Assembly (NCBI GenBank): GCA_023935145.1
Contig: CM043698.1
Coordinates: 76,278,501-76,342,500, forward strand
From: Bretschneidera sinensis
Taxonomy: Eukaryota; Streptophyta; Magnoliopsida; Brassicales; Akaniaceae
Length of the DNA stretch: 64,000 nucleotides
Reading direction: 5' to 3'
The notes below the pieces were generated by a model, which saw nothing but the letters and a program-made list of their open reading frames with translations, did no database searches and was not told the origin of the DNA. Both the position numbers and the translations under genes were made by a program. Numbering within the stretch: the stretch's first letter is position 1; each line of letters begins with the position of its first letter. Of the stretch, positions 1 to 10,713 are shown piece by piece.

Positions 1-76
1 TCATCTTGATACTCCAGTTGTCGTAATTGTTATTGATGAGCGTCGGGACTTGGAAGGATGCCACACCATTTGCCAT
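1..76 (-). CDS. Ty1-copia gag, N-terminal fragment (runs off left edge)
   Basis: Read on the minus strand, an ATG at 76-74 opens a frame starting MANGVASFQVPTL and continuing to NNNYDNWSIKM at the window edge. The FQVP...NYDNWSIKM pattern is the usual start of plant copia gag (DUF4219/UBN2 type), the virus-like-particle protein. Start choice is supported by the pattern and by the primer-binding site and LTR upstream at 471-913. Only 25 codons are visible, so integrity of the element is unknown. Confidence 0.8.
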   Translation of the reverse strand, partial: MANGVASFQVPTLINNNYDNWSIKM

Positions 77-470
77 ATCACTCAATATGTTGAGAATTTG
101 GAAATTCTGATTGCGTAGATAGATCCGGAATGTTGAAAAACTTTGAGAGGGACCTGGTCAAAATTTTCAACTTTCGGTCAACGGTCAAAGTCAACACTAA
201 CCTGGTCAACAGTTGACTTTGAATGCTCGGTCAACTCAGCTCAAGCGGTTCGGTCAAGCGGCTCGGTCAACAGGCTTATGGCTCGGTCAACTCGGCTCCA
301 ACTCGGCTGACCCAGCTTAACTCGGTGAGTCAATTCGGTTTTCTGGCAGCAATCTTCCGGTGGCTCGTGGAGGCGCGTCTGAACTCCGATCGGGGAGATT
401 CTGGCGGCGTCGGATTTCTCTCGTCGAGACCTTCGATTTGATATGCAATGGTGTATACTTTCCAACTCAA
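77..470 (-). other. Untranslated leader of the left-edge copia element
   Basis: This stretch lies between the primer-binding site and the gag start, the position of a retrotransposon leader. It is rich in short GGTCAA/GGTCAAC iterations between about 170 and 310. Short ORFs on both strands here look accidental. Confidence 0.6.
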
Positions 471-482
471 GCTCTGATACCA
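471..482 (-). other. Primer-binding site, initiator-Met tRNA type
   Basis: The minus strand reads TGGTATCAGAGC, the complement of the plant initiator-methionine tRNA 3' end. It sits 3 bases inside the LTR that starts at 486 and fixes the minus orientation of the element. Confidence 0.85.
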
Positions 483-485
483 CTT

Positions 486-913
486 TGTTGGAAATAAAAC
501 ACTCACACAAACAACTCTTATTCAAACTCAAAGAGATATTACAAGAGCACTCTCACTCAAAAGAAAGAAGATACTAGAACTCACTCTTAGAAGACTTTGC
601 TTCTTCACTCACTTAGAAGCTCTTGCTTCTTCTTGATGATTAAACCAAAATGGGGAGGGGTATTTATACTACTTAAGAACAATCCTACACCACACAAATA
701 AACTAATCCAAAATTACAACAACCATACACCACCTTTTTTTTGGTGGTTCTAACAATATTTTAGGTTACCAAATGATTCACATGCTCAACTACCACACCA
801 ATAAAATTCTAGGTAGAATGCTTGTAGTTTTGGACCTTGATTATGGACTTGGACTCCAATTTGATTGAGTTTGGTTTTGGACTCCCATAATGGATCAAGT
901 TTATGATCCAACA
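486..913 (-). repeat. 5' LTR of the left-edge Ty1-copia element
   Basis: The 428-bp block begins TGTTGGA and ends TCCAACA, giving a perfect 7-bp terminal inverted repeat with TG...CA ends. A TATA-like box (minus GTATAAATA) lies near 657-670. The primer-binding site adjoins at the left. The partner LTR and the matching target duplication (5 bp starting at 914) would be outside the window. Confidence 0.8.
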
Positions 914-1035
914 AGTACTACTAGCTGGATTAGGACTTGTAAAAGGCTTGAGAAATGACACATGAAAAAAGAATGAATCTGACTTCCCTCAGGCAACTGT
1001 AATTTATAGGCAACTTTTCTAATTTTATGTAGAAT

Positions 1036-1503
1036 CTAAAAGGGACCAAAGAACCTTTTATTCAGTTTTTTATTAGCCCTGAAAGCTATATTAGTCCGTC
1101 TGCATGGTTGTAGCTTTACAAAGACCCAATCACCTTCATTAAAATTCACCTCTTGTCTATAATTGTCTACTTGAGTTTTCATTATAGATTGAGCTTGGAG
1201 GAGGTTGGTTTTTAGTTGTTGCAATAACTCAGTTCTAGTGAGTAAGTTGTGCTTCAATGCTTCCAGATTAGAAGAATCTTTTAGATATTTCGGAATAGTA
1301 GGAGGGATTCTACCATACACAGCCTCTAATGGGGTCATGCCAACAGTTGAATGATAACTGGTGTTGTACCAGAGTTCAGCCCCAGGTAAAAAACTTAATA
1401 ATAATTTAGGTTGTTCATGCACAAAAGCTCTGAGATATTGTTCCAAGCACCTGTTAAGGACCTTAGACTGTCCATCAAATTGTTGATGATATAAAGAGCT
1501 CAT
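1036..1503 (-). pseudogene. Integrase C-terminal region (Reina-like)
   Basis: A 155-codon open stretch begins just after the integrase core with YHQQFDGQSKVLNRCLEQYLR, where intact elements read YHPQTDGQTEVVNR. It runs through the GRIPP motif, an amphipathic stretch (about residues 80-115) and GDWVFVKLQPCRR. It is separated from the core (1551-1859) by a frame break and ends without a recognisable chromodomain. In a live element this protein would insert the cDNA into the chromosome; here it is a remnant. Confidence 0.75.
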
Positions 1504-1550
1504 TCGAGGTTTTGTGCCAGTAAGTAGAAGTAGTTGCTTCCAGAATTTGC

Positions 1551-1859
1551 TCAGAATGCTGAATCTCTATTAGATATTATAGATCTGGGAAAACCATGGA
1601 GCATGATAACTATTTCAGTGAATAGTTGTGCCACAATTACTATAGTGAAGGCAGTAGGCAATTCTCTAAAGTGAGCAACCTTGGTTAGTCTGTCTATGAC
1701 TACCATAATAACAGTGCATCCCTTGGATAGTCGAAACCAAATGATGAAGTCCATGGAAACATCCTCCCAGACCTGATCTGGAATAGGATGTGGTTGTAAT
1801 AATCCTGCAGCCTTTGTAGTCTGATACTTTATGAATTGACAAATAAGGCAACTCTTCAC
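1551..1859 (-). pseudogene. Integrase zinc-finger end and catalytic core (Reina-like)
   Basis: The open stretch starts with the CxxC half of the HHCC zinc finger (SCLICQFIK), then VSMDFI, VVIDRLTKVAHF and HGFPRSIISNRDSAF. The first two catalytic aspartates of the DDE triad (MDF, SNRD) are present; the glutamate lies beyond the frame break towards 1503. Family assignment is firm, function is lost. Confidence 0.75.
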
Positions 1860-2159
1860 AAAGTTTTGGACATCCTTTTCATTTTAGGCCATGAAAAATT
1901 GGATGACAACCTCAAATATGTCCTCAGCACACCAGAATGCCCTCTAATGGGAGAAGAATGAAATTCTGTAATGAGTCTGTTCCTTAACTCAGTTTTATTG
2001 ACTCATGTAATGCCACTAATCTGGATTAGTACAATTCCATGATTTCAGTTGTGCAAAAAAATCAACGGTAGGGATTGAAACAACTATTAACACTCCATCG
2101 CTGATCTTATTAACTGCATCAGATGTCACTAAATGCTTTTATGGAATTCTAGATAAGAC

Positions 2160-2430
2160 ATCAGCCATTTCATTATTCTTACCAGACCAAAATAAAATAG
2201 TATAATTAAAACCAAGTAACTTGCTTAAGTAATGATGTTGTTCAGAGGTTTGAATTACCTGGTTCATAAGGTTTTTCAAACTTCTGTGATCTGTTCTGAT
2301 GACAAACTTCCTTCCCAAGAGGTTGTCTCCATTTAAAGGCTGTTTGGGTTATTGCATATAATTCTTTGACATGTGTGGAAGATGATCTCATTCTTCGCCC
2401 AATTTTTTTTTTTGTAAAGAATGTTAAGGG
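2160..2430 (-). pseudogene. RNase H domain remnant (Reina-like)
   Basis: Conceptual reading across several frames gives THVKELYAITQ, KWRQ, a VIRTDHRSLKNL-like stretch and a FNYTILFWSGKNNEMADVL-like stretch, the standard order of a Ty3-gypsy RNase H. It lies between RT and integrase as expected. No single frame stays open. Confidence 0.6.
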
Positions 2431-2555
2431 ATGTACTTCTTAACAAATTTCTTGCAGTATCCAGTAAGGTCTAGAAAACCTCTAAGTTGTTTGAGATTGG
2501 TTGGAACTGGTCACTCAAGCATTATCTGAATCTTTGTCTGATTAGGCTGTATTCC

Positions 2556-2900
2556 CTAGGCTAAAACCATGTGACCTAGATACTCAGTGGTCTCCTGACA
2601 GAACTCACATTTCTTCAACTTGGTATACAATTTGGGAGTAGCTAAACATAATAGTACTTGTCTTAAATGGCCCTCATGTTCTTCTAGTGAGGCACTGTAA
2701 ATTAATACGTCATCAAAGAATACTGTAACAAAGTGCCTCAAAAAAGGATTAAAGATCATATTCATGGTGGCTTGAAAGGTAGAAGAACTTATCTATTGTA
2801 GGAATTGGGAACCTGTCTTTTGCAGTTACTACATTAAGGGCCCTGTAATCAATGCAAAAGCTCCAAGATCCATCTTTTTTCATTACTGATAATCCCATTT
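2556..2900 (-). pseudogene. Reverse transcriptase remnant with palm deletion
   Basis: One part (about 2800-2890) reads [16 protein letters not shown] and DRFPIPTID, the first RT motifs. The next (2556-2765) reads [20 protein letters not shown] followed by the KKCEFCQ connection. The catalytic FFDD box survives, but the stretch between TID and FNPFL, which normally holds the LRAGYHQI and MPFGLTNAP motifs, is missing, so the enzyme is dead. Confidence 0.75.
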
Positions 2901-3299
2901 TGTAACATTTCCTTAATTAGCTTTCCTATTTCACTTTTCTGGAAGTGAGGGTACCTACATGGTTTGACATTAGCATGCTTATTACTAGGTATGAGATGCA
3001 TTTGATGATTGAGTGCTCTGGATGGTGGTAATTGAGATGGTTATTGGAAAATAACTTGGAATTATTGGTGCAAGTTTTCAATCATAAGAGGCTTTTGCTT
3101 ATTAACCTCTTCCTTGGGATGACACTGCTTTTCAATTTACAAGTGAAAATAGGACACAATACCTTCATACGTTGCTAGTTTATTCAATTGTTTGGTAGGT
3201 AATGGTGCAGGATTTAAGTTGGACTCTTCCACCAAGTGCACTTTCTATTCTTGCTATACAAATTCCATGGCTAACTGTTTGTAGTTAATGATAATAGAG

Positions 3300-3560
3300 C
3301 CCAACCTTTCCAGCCATTAAATGCCTAACACAATGTTTGTCCCTTAGATAGGAAGGATAAACAAATCAATGTTAAAAGCATGGGTCTGTATGTTTAGAGG
3401 CACTGCTTGATAGATCTTATCACAGTACAAATAGTCCCCATTACCAACATAGACCTTAAACTGTTTGGAAGGAGAAATAGACAATCCTAATCTTGTAGCC
3501 ACCTTCTTTTCGGACGAAATTATAGGTACTCCCATTGTTTATCAAAATCTGCACTGTTAA
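3300..3560 (-). pseudogene. Retropepsin-like aspartic protease remnant
   Basis: Conceptual reading gives LINNGSTYNF, then ATRLGLSISPSKQFKVYVGNG and NIQTHAFNIDLFILPI, the order of a chromoviral protease. The catalytic DSG is changed to NNG, so it cannot be active. The domain lies upstream (gene sense) of RT as expected. Confidence 0.65.
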
Positions 3561-3659
3561 TTCCGATATTGACCACTTAACCTGAGTGTTCTAGGACTCA
3601 ATTGGCCAACTAAGGCATTTAAATTGATTTCTGATAACAAGTGATATTCTTCCTCTTCT

Positions 3660-3810
3660 TGTGCTTTTACAAATTGTTCCACTGGTTCCATAGCTTCCCA
3701 TAATTCCTCTTCATGGTCTCCTATGAGCAAAAAGAATTTTCTTTTGCATTAATTCCAAGGGTTATACTTCTCATCACAGTTATAACACAATACTTTTTCC
3801 CTTCTACTAT
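3660..3810 (-). pseudogene. Nucleocapsid zinc-knuckle remnant
   Basis: The minus strand reads LCYNCDEKYNP, a CxxC-type knuckle with its His/Cys end degraded, followed by an acidic linker towards the protease. Its position just upstream of the protease matches gag of Ty3-gypsy elements. Confidence 0.5.
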
Positions 3811-4262
3811 TCAATTTTGCAGGACTTAATCCCTTAACAGGAAATTGTGGTGGCTGATGGCTAGGATGAGATTTTGTTTACATTGGTCTTAGGTTGCATT
3901 TAATCATAGGATATTTTCTAGGAATTGACAAAGAGTTCTTGAAAATACCTTGATTTGAGATGGTTGCAATTATTTTTTACCACTGAGGTGTGAGAATTGG
4001 TTTGATATCTCCTGTATTTGGCTTCTTGCAATCTTGCTATTGCCATAACTCATAACAAAAGAGGTTTGAGCCATCAAAAGCTCCATTTTAAACTCTGGTT
4101 TGAGGACAAAAATAAAGAAACTGACCAAGAAGGACTTAGATAATCCTTTTACTATGGTAGCAAGTGCCTCAAATTGTGCCTGGTATTTAGCAATAGTAGT
4201 AGTTTGTTGTAATTTGGCTTAATACTGTTTTTGGATCCTCATATTTGGAAGCCTCAAACCTT

Positions 4263-4854
4263 AACACCGGTACTTCAAGATATGTCTAGCAATAGTACTA
4301 AAAATGATAAAAAAAATATATATATCTTTACTTTACATTTTCTTCCCTTAACAATTTGCACTATGACAATATTGTCACCCTATATACACCCAATATATAT
4401 CTACCAATATTACTAAAATTGACAAAAATATCTTTATTTTACATTTCCTTACATTTTCTAGTTTATCAATTTTCAAATAATATTGCTACTAAAAATGAAA
4501 AAAAAAAATTATTTTACATTTTCTTTCTTAACAATTTGCACTCTGACAATATTGTCACCTTATTATATACACCCAAGATATATATAGCAATATTACTATA
4601 AATGACAAAAATATTTTTATTTTATATTTTCTTCCCTTTTCTAGTTCATAATTTTTCAAATAATATTGGTACTAAAAGTGACTAAGAATATCTTTATTTT
4701 ACATTTTCTTCCCTTAACAATTTGCACCCTGACAATATTGTCACCCTATATACACCCAAGATATATATCGGGCAATATTACTAAAAATGAAAATGATATC
4801 TTTATTTTACATTTATCCTCCCTTAACAGTTTGTAGTTTGGCAATATTATCACC

Positions 4855-4860
<6 letters not shown>
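4263..4860. repeat. AT-rich minisatellite upstream of peptide copy A
   Basis: Two sub-units alternate. One of about 105 bp contains CTTAACAATTTGCACTCTG and CACCCTATATACACCCAAGA. One of about 76 bp contains TTTTCTAGTTTATCAATTTTC. Together they form a higher-order unit near 180 bp, repeated imperfectly, followed by an (AT)n run at about 4857-4900. Confidence 0.75.
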
Positions 4861-4903
<43 letters not shown>

Positions 4904-4996
4904 ATTAGAACAAAATGCTTCGACAAAATCTGCATCCTTAGATTAATTTGGTAGTATTAAAATACAGTCTTTTTTTTAGCTTCTCAAGACTTATAT

Positions 4997-5004
4997 CTAT
5001 AAAG
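4997..5004 (+). promoter_or_regulatory. Putative TATA box, peptide gene copy A
   Basis: CTATAAAG lies about 80 bp before the ATG in a conserved stretch (TCTATAAAGTCTAGGCGAGC). The same box is at 11433-11440 in B, 26066-26073 in C and 31062-31069 in D. In E it is degraded to CAATAAAG. Conservation and spacing suggest a core promoter; the start of transcription is not shown by sequence alone. Confidence 0.5.
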
Positions 5005-5077
5005 TCTAGGCGAGCTCAACTTCTAAAATTCAAATCAAAGAGCTAGCGTCGTTATCACTAATATTTAGGTCTCAACC

Positions 5078-5133
5078 ATGGAAGCTTCAATCAAACTGAA
5101 CTTTTTGGCTGCTCTTATTCTTACATCATGTTC

Positions 5134-5217
<84 letters not shown>

Positions 5218-5794
5218 TCTTATAAATCCAATTTTTTCAGGCGGGTCCACAGATAATTCTAAAGAAATTTATTAGTTATTTGGAGTGAACAAAATTATTT
5301 TTAGAACTTTTTATGTCATTTATAAATCTCTAATATGAGTGAGATGTTCATTTCTTTGTAATGATTTAACTTTTAAAATTTTAGTTGGTTGATTTTTAAG
5401 CCACGACAAATTTTGTTTTCTTTCAACCTGTGCATAACACGGTTCTCTGCTAGTATATGTTTTATGCATTTTTGCACATACATATGTATATACACATGGT
5501 ACTTTTGGTATATTGTTAATTTATAATTATTATTCATAAGTAGCTGATGTAATAGTGGTGGCTGTCAGGTGTACTATTCTCAACTCTGATGGACATTGAA
5601 GAAAGACGATTCATTGTTCTTCTGATGAAGACTGTAAAAGACCTTGCGAACCGTCATCTATTGCTTATTGTGCTCACCTTCAAGGTATTTGTATATGCAT
5701 GCCAGCAAAAAATTCCAATCGAAGCCAATCTCGATACAATTCGCCTTTTTGGATGCAATCATGCAACATATGCTCTAAAAGTAGAAGTTCATGA
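5078..5794 (+). pseudogene. Defensin-like/NCR-like secreted peptide, copy A (frameshifted)
   Basis: Exon 1 (5078-5129) encodes MEASIKLNFLAALILTS, the hydrophobic start of a signal peptide, and ends in phase 1 before a GT. Exon 2 starts at 5569 after CTGTCAG and continues in phase. Its mature part carries all six cysteines of the family (C-x5-C-x3-C-x7-C-x6-C-x-C), visible in HCSSDEDCKRPC and GICIC. A 4-bp deletion relative to copy B (CTAG, near 5605) shifts the frame just before the first mature cysteine. The usual TGA stop is CGA, so the cysteine frame runs on to a TGA at 5792-5794. The intron holds a long (TC)n(TA)n microsatellite. The frame-shifted reading gives a long but meaningless ORF. 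Confidence 0.65.
5139..5219. repeat. (TC)n(TA)n microsatellite in the copy A intron
   Basis: Compound microsatellite immediately downstream of the inferred splice donor. Equivalents are at about 11555-11602 (B), 26210-26262 (C), 31200-31286 (D, mainly TG/TA) and 36007-36092 (E), all of different length. Confidence 0.9.
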
Positions 5795-6697
5795 AATAAG
5801 CATATGCATCCTAAGTGATTACGTCATTTTCTATTTGTCCTTTGGTTTTGTTTATTTTCAACCTTTTATGTCTTAAATAATAATCAAAAGCTTAAATTGT
5901 TTGAGTAAGAGTATTTAAGTTTCAGTCCATTCGCCATGTGTGAAAACGCTCGCATATTGTTTAATAAGGACACTATTCTCTCATTCTAAACGTTTTTATT
6001 TATATAAAAAATAATTGAGTGCCTAAATCTCCTTAAAGTGCTATTTATATGAAATAAGAATGTTTTTTTTTATTACAGTATACTCATATTCACTCCCAAC
6101 CTATACAACTCATTTTGTCCATAAAGATTGTTGACCTAAAAATTCGACATCAAGATTTCAAAGTACCCAAATCTTAAAGACTAGGTTAAAAACCAAAGAA
6201 CCTAAGGCGGCGGGTAAATAATAATGGTGAATTAACTTGTGATTAAATGGGTTTGACACTAACAAACCATAAAATGGAACTTGCCAGCATCTTTCTCTAT
6301 TCAACCACTTCAAAGTAACGGAGAACAATTAATGTTTGTGAAATCTACTTTGGCAGATAAAGCTTAGAGTGAATTCCACATCAAGGTGCATACAATGTTG
6401 AGTTAGAACCTAAATATCTATTCATAAAGAATTTTACACAGTTTATACAAAGTATCATTCTTTAATTTACATGCAAAAATGCTAAACACAAATGAAGATC
6501 ATAAATCAAGATGATGGCATTCAATATCTTTTCTCCAACACTATAATTTACTGTTTCTTTTCATTGCTGGGATCAGGAAAAACATGTTGGACACCTTTAA
6601 AAACTACCATTACGTGATATTTTACTATAAAGAACCTATTGAAATTTTACTATTGTACCATTATTTAAAGAGCTCAGCTAAAGATCAGGGAAACATC
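5795..6697. other. Spacer between peptide copy A and the orphan FBPase exon
   Basis: AT-rich sequence conserved among the copies (for example GGCGGCGGGTAAATAATAATG in A near 6205, repeated in B, C and D). No coding sequence seen. It corresponds to the region between the peptide gene and the 3' end of FBPase in copy E. Confidence 0.6.
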
Positions 6698-7097
6698 AAA
6701 CTTAATGCCTATGATTTACTTTGTATTGAACATCTCCATAACTCACTAACTCTTCCACATCCTCCAAACTCCCGAGAAACAGTTGTAGTCTCTGGTGCAG
6801 CTTGACCGACTGAAGGGAAAGAATCCTATATTTACCATCCAAATCTTTGCCCCCACCTTGCTCTGCAAGAAAACTTAGAGGATTTGCCTCATACACCAGA
6901 CGAAGATGATTTCTTGGATTCATTGCCACTCCACCATACAATCAGATTGCGATGGAAATTAGCAACCAAAGAGCATATATAACGTGCAAAATATTTCTTA
7001 GGGTATTTCCCTCGGCCTTGCCAGATAGTGTCAATATATTGTCTTAGATGTTCAAGCCAATCGAAATATCGTGGCTCATTTATTGAATAGATTTGGT
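6698..7097 (-). pseudogene. Orphan FBPase last exon, copy A
   Basis: Minus-strand reading gives YSINEPRYFDWLEHLRQYIDT, GKYPKKYFARYICSLVA, GGVAMNPRNHLRLVYEANP and KLHQRLQLFLGSLEDVEEL, clearly the last exon of the FBPase at 50637-51037. It lacks the rest of the gene, carries a frame break between the two halves (near 6930), and its acceptor AG is lost in a poly-A expansion near 7098. It is a by-product of segmental duplication, not a gene. Confidence 0.85.
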
Positions 7098-7559
7098 ATA
7101 GAAAAAAAAAAAAAAAAAGAGCAGCTATCAAAACTGAGACTTGGTCAAACTCCTAGTAATTGTTGAGTAATTGAGAATAAGTGAGTTCTAAAGATCACGC
7201 GAAAAGTTATAGGCAAGTGAATTTATTAAGAGGTAGTATGCTTGTTAAGTGGTGAAAGACTATATCTAATAAGAGGGTGTAGGTTGTGATTGTCATTCTA
7301 GTTATGATCACAAGTTTGGCACTATGAAATCACCATATAGACTTTAAGTTTACATTTCTCAATGAAGAATTGGATGACTAAACCACATGAAATTACACAT
7401 AGTTTTGTGTTAGAAGGCCAAAAGCGCGAAGCATGATAGCTCCAACATTTCGCATATGACATGAAGTATTCATCCAGACAGTGGTATTTAAGATTTCATC
7501 AAGATATGAAAATTTTTGAGTTTGCATGATCGATGAGGATCACTGTATGTATGTAAAAT

Positions 7560-8520
7560 GTCTAAGGATAAATTAATAAAATTATCGCTTTGTGTTGATG
7601 ATGTTTATTAGCTAGAAAGATAAAAAAAAAATTGTCACTATTTAAGAATGTTCGTTCTCTCATCTAAAAGATAAAGGAATTGGGAGAAGCTGATTATGTA
7701 CTTGATGTGAAGATCTATAAAGATCATTAAAGGAATCTCTTAGCTCAGTCACAAAGCTTTAAATTAAAAAGATTATTTAATAGTTCAATTTACATATTAG
7801 TAATCCCATAGACACTCCTACATCTAAAGATGAAGGCTTAAACCTTGAATTATATCTAAGGCTCCATAAATGAAGAAAGAAATTGGAAGAGGTTCTTAAT
7901 TCAGTGCTTGTGAAAGTATGTTGTATACTAGAGGCATACTATATCTGATATTTGCAAAGCCTTATAGCTAGTGAATAGTTGTGAGTAAAAAGAACCATTA
8001 GATAATGGTCAATTGAGATCCATATATACTGAAGAGGGTTAAATGACTAGCCATGTAGACTGACTTTATAACTTATTTTGCTACAGTGCAAGAGGTAGTA
8101 TAGCTTAAGAGGTGTTTAGAAAAACTTAAGAGTTGTCGCTAATATATTGGATTCATTGACAATCAACTTTGATAGTTAAGTTGATATTATTTAGATGTAG
8201 GATTCTTAATATCTTGGTGGGATAAAGTACTTTGATTATAAGAATAACTTTCATTGCAGACAATATGCATTAAAAGAATGTGATCCTATAGTGCATATTT
8301 GCGTAATAGATAATCGAGCTAAATTTATCTATGGAGAATGGTTTTGTCTTACATTGAAATCTCTAAGTATGTGTATTGATTCAATAAATATCTATATACT
8401 GGTTTATTATTGAAAATGGTGTTCATTCCATGTATCTTTTGGTAATGTTAGATGTCTTATACATGTTGATACTAGCACAAACACACACATATGAAAGTAT
8501 ATCACTAGGAAAAAGGGAAG
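7560..8520 (+). pseudogene. Ty1-copia pol debris and LTR start, copy A
   Basis: Conceptual reading with stops gives KELGEADYVLDVKIYKDH (RT connection motif), then near 8060-8130 a degraded RNase H segment (TVQEVV, LKRFLEK in the best copy). It is followed near 8465 by TGTTGATACTAGCAC, matching an LTR-type start found in every unit. Heavily mutated. 7098-7559 between the FBPase exon and this debris holds nothing recognisable. Confidence 0.6.
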
Positions 8521-9089
8521 CTCTCTCCCACGAATGATCACTTTACGCGCTGAGAGAGCAAGCTGGGATGAGACTTAGTATACTATTTGTGGGAGCTAAT
8601 GAGAGCGAGCAAAGTATATAGTGAATGTGAATTCATCATTAATATACCTTGTTACAAGTCGACTTAACCAGAGTCAAGATGAGGTCTTGCGTCAAAGTTT
8701 AAAGCTTATACCGATCATGATCATCCCACGATTTTGTAAACTTAGATGGAAGCCAGATGCTAGTGCTTGTTTAAGCACTTAAAAGAGCAATCTAATAAAG
8801 TACTCAAGCTAGGTGCACGAGAGCTTGAATGTGTTGATTGTGATTAAGCTAAGATCTGCATAGTGGTACACAGTCTTTAAAATAAGATATACACTCTTAT
8901 TGATAAATAGGAAACCACTATAGCATGTATTTCATACTACATGTGCTTAGTACGACCTTAGAGGAAAGTAAGTGAGTGAATCCCTGCATCCTCATTATGT
9001 GAGACCTTAGATGTTTATGTAAATTAAAAAGCTTTAGTTAATGCCCTATGTGACTTTTGACTATGCCCTCAAAGGGACAAGCTAATAAT
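8521..9089. other. Non-coding segment after the copia debris, copy A
   Basis: Sequence shared with copies B, C and D (for example CGATCATGATCATCCCACGA), probably LTR or retrotransposon-derived, without any coding potential I can support. Confidence 0.4.
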
Positions 9090-9330
9090 TAGCTTTTTAA
9101 TTCATGCTTATGAAAGTATGTTATATGCTAGAGGCATACTATGTCTAATATTTCCAAAGCCTTATAGCTAGTGAATAGTTATGAGTGAAGAGAACCATTA
9201 TATAATGGTCAATTGGGATCCACATATATTGAAGAGCACTGAAAAATGACTTACCATGGAGGCTGACTTTATAACTTACTTTGCTGCAGTGCAAGAGGCA
9301 GTATAGCTTAAGAGGTTTTTAGAAACAAAA
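9090..9330 (+). repeat. Internal direct duplication of the RNase H debris in copy A
   Basis: About 230 bp (TATGCTAGAGGCATACTATG ... CTTAAGAGGTTTTTAGAAA) repeat the segment at about 7910-8125 with moderate divergence. It directly precedes the inverted LTR block. Confidence 0.65.
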
Positions 9331-10307
9331 TATTCCAATTTAAAGGTTTTTATTCATAGAAGCACGCACCTCAAGAGAAGACTGGAGAACAAGATTAGAA
9401 CTTATTAGATAGTTTATTTCATTGTAAATTTCTCTCTCAATTACATATCTTCAATTATGACGCAAAATGTTTTTAACAAAAGATTTAAACTTATTCTTAA
9501 ATTAAAAAGTTTTGTTAAAACAGAAAAAAGACTGTTTTAAGGGATTCAGTCGACTGAATGAATAATCCAAGTCGACTAAATGAAGGACAGAAAGTACTGC
9601 CCTTTAATTTAGTTGACTGAATGAAGGTCAAACTTTCTTGCCTTTGACCTAGTCTACTGAATAAGGAATAAATAGTTCAACTCTCTGTCCTAGTTGATTG
9701 GATGATCTATTCAGTCGACTGAATGGTTTAATATATAAAATAGATTTAATTAATTTAGTCGACTGAACAAGCATCCAGTCGACTGCAAGCACAAGTATAA
9801 CGACTATAATTTGAATTTTATAACACCATTCAGAGCATTTAATACTCTAAACTACTTCAAAAAGGCTATACTCTGTGAGTAACAACCATATGGGTTTAAG
9901 ACTATATAAACCCATAATAAATGAGCAAACAAAATATTCCAAGAACCATTAATTTCTTTTTAATCTCATTTATAATCTATCAAAGCTTTCAAAAATCTTC
10001 TTGAGCCAATCTTAAAGCGTTTTACTTGAAAGAGAGATAATCTTTTCTCTTAAAGTGTTTTACTTGAAAGAGAGATAATCTTTTCTTATAATGCATTAAT
10101 TGCAAATCTATCTTGTATCAAAACTTTAATTCTAATCATAGTAAGAGAAAGAGTTAGTGTAAATCTTAGAGGTGTTTAGGCGTTAGACACTTTCTTGTAC
10201 ACTTCCATAATTGGTCAAATTCTCGTTGTAAGAGAAAGAGTTAGTGTAGCTCGATTTTTTTTTCTAGTGACATACTTTCGTATGTGTGTGTTTGTGCTAG
10301 TGTCAAC
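9331..10307 (-). repeat. Inverted LTR-like block inserted in copy A
   Basis: On the minus strand the block begins TGTTGACACTAGCAC...CACACACAT (10307 downwards), the same LTR start that appears in plus orientation at about 8465, 14117, 28577 and 34446. A cluster of AGTCGACTGAAT-type palindromes lies at 9545-9790 and a 35-40 bp direct repeat (GTTTTACTTGAAAGAGAGAT) at about 10020-10080. It is absent from the other units. No coding sequence. Confidence 0.5.
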
Positions 10308-10713
10308 ATGTATAAATTGTAAAATCTTTTACTCTCTTGTATTGTAAAGATTGTTTGGATATGTAAAAATGTGATATTTAAATTATGAAGTTTGATAGGA
10401 TGTTTGTATTCTTAATGAGTATTATATGGTTGCATCTTGAGTCAAGGTGCTCAATATTGAAAGGTAATAGAGCCATTCTGAGTAGGATCCGCTTAGGATG
10501 GGTTGTTACATAAAGAACCGAAGAAGAGTCCAAATACAAGAAGATTTTGGATTGAACCAGTAAAAAACCAAATCCTCAATGTAAATCTTTGTTTAAGATA
10601 GAATGAATCATTCTTTTTTAGTAAAATCAAAGTTGGATAAGAGTTAAGAGTATGTTTATCCAAATAAGAAAAACAAACATATAAGGTAATTTTATCAAAT
10701 AATAGAAAATATT
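10308..10713. other. Spacer before minisatellite B
   Basis: AT-rich; the last 200 bp (AAATCAAAGTTGGATA..., AACAAACATATAAGG) recur before each minisatellite. Nothing coding. Confidence 0.5.

Larger units (their letters stand above)
914..4262 (-). mobile_element. Degenerate Reina-like Ty3-gypsy (chromovirus) remnant
   Basis: Reading right to left on the minus strand this interval holds a nucleocapsid zinc knuckle, retropepsin, reverse transcriptase, RNase H, integrase core and integrase C-terminus, the Ty3-gypsy order. The integrase C-terminal pattern (GRIPPTIPKYL, GDWVFVKLQP) resembles the Reina chromovirus lineage. The frame is broken by many stops and indels, and the RT palm is partly deleted. 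No LTR was recognised. The left part abuts the copia LTR at 913, which may have inserted into it. 3811-4262 holds further gag-like debris without an open frame. Confidence 0.75.
4263..10683 (+). repeat. Tandem segment copy A
   Basis: First of five large direct repeats. It contains the AT-rich minisatellite, peptide gene copy A, an orphan FBPase last exon, copia pol debris and an extra block of about 1.2 kb (9090-10307) absent from the other copies, which explains its greater length. The left boundary against the Reina remnant is approximate. Confidence 0.75.

Noticed and set aside
5078..5275. ORF with a long Leu-Ser and Ile-Tyr repeat
   Set aside because: Read-through of exon 1 into the intronic (TC)n(TA)n microsatellite; its length differs in every copy.
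5589..5876. 95-codon ORF after peptide exon 1 of copy A (and 31587-31901 in copy D)
   Set aside because: It is the wrong frame of peptide exon 2. The cysteine frame is the one conserved across copies and explained by splice phase.
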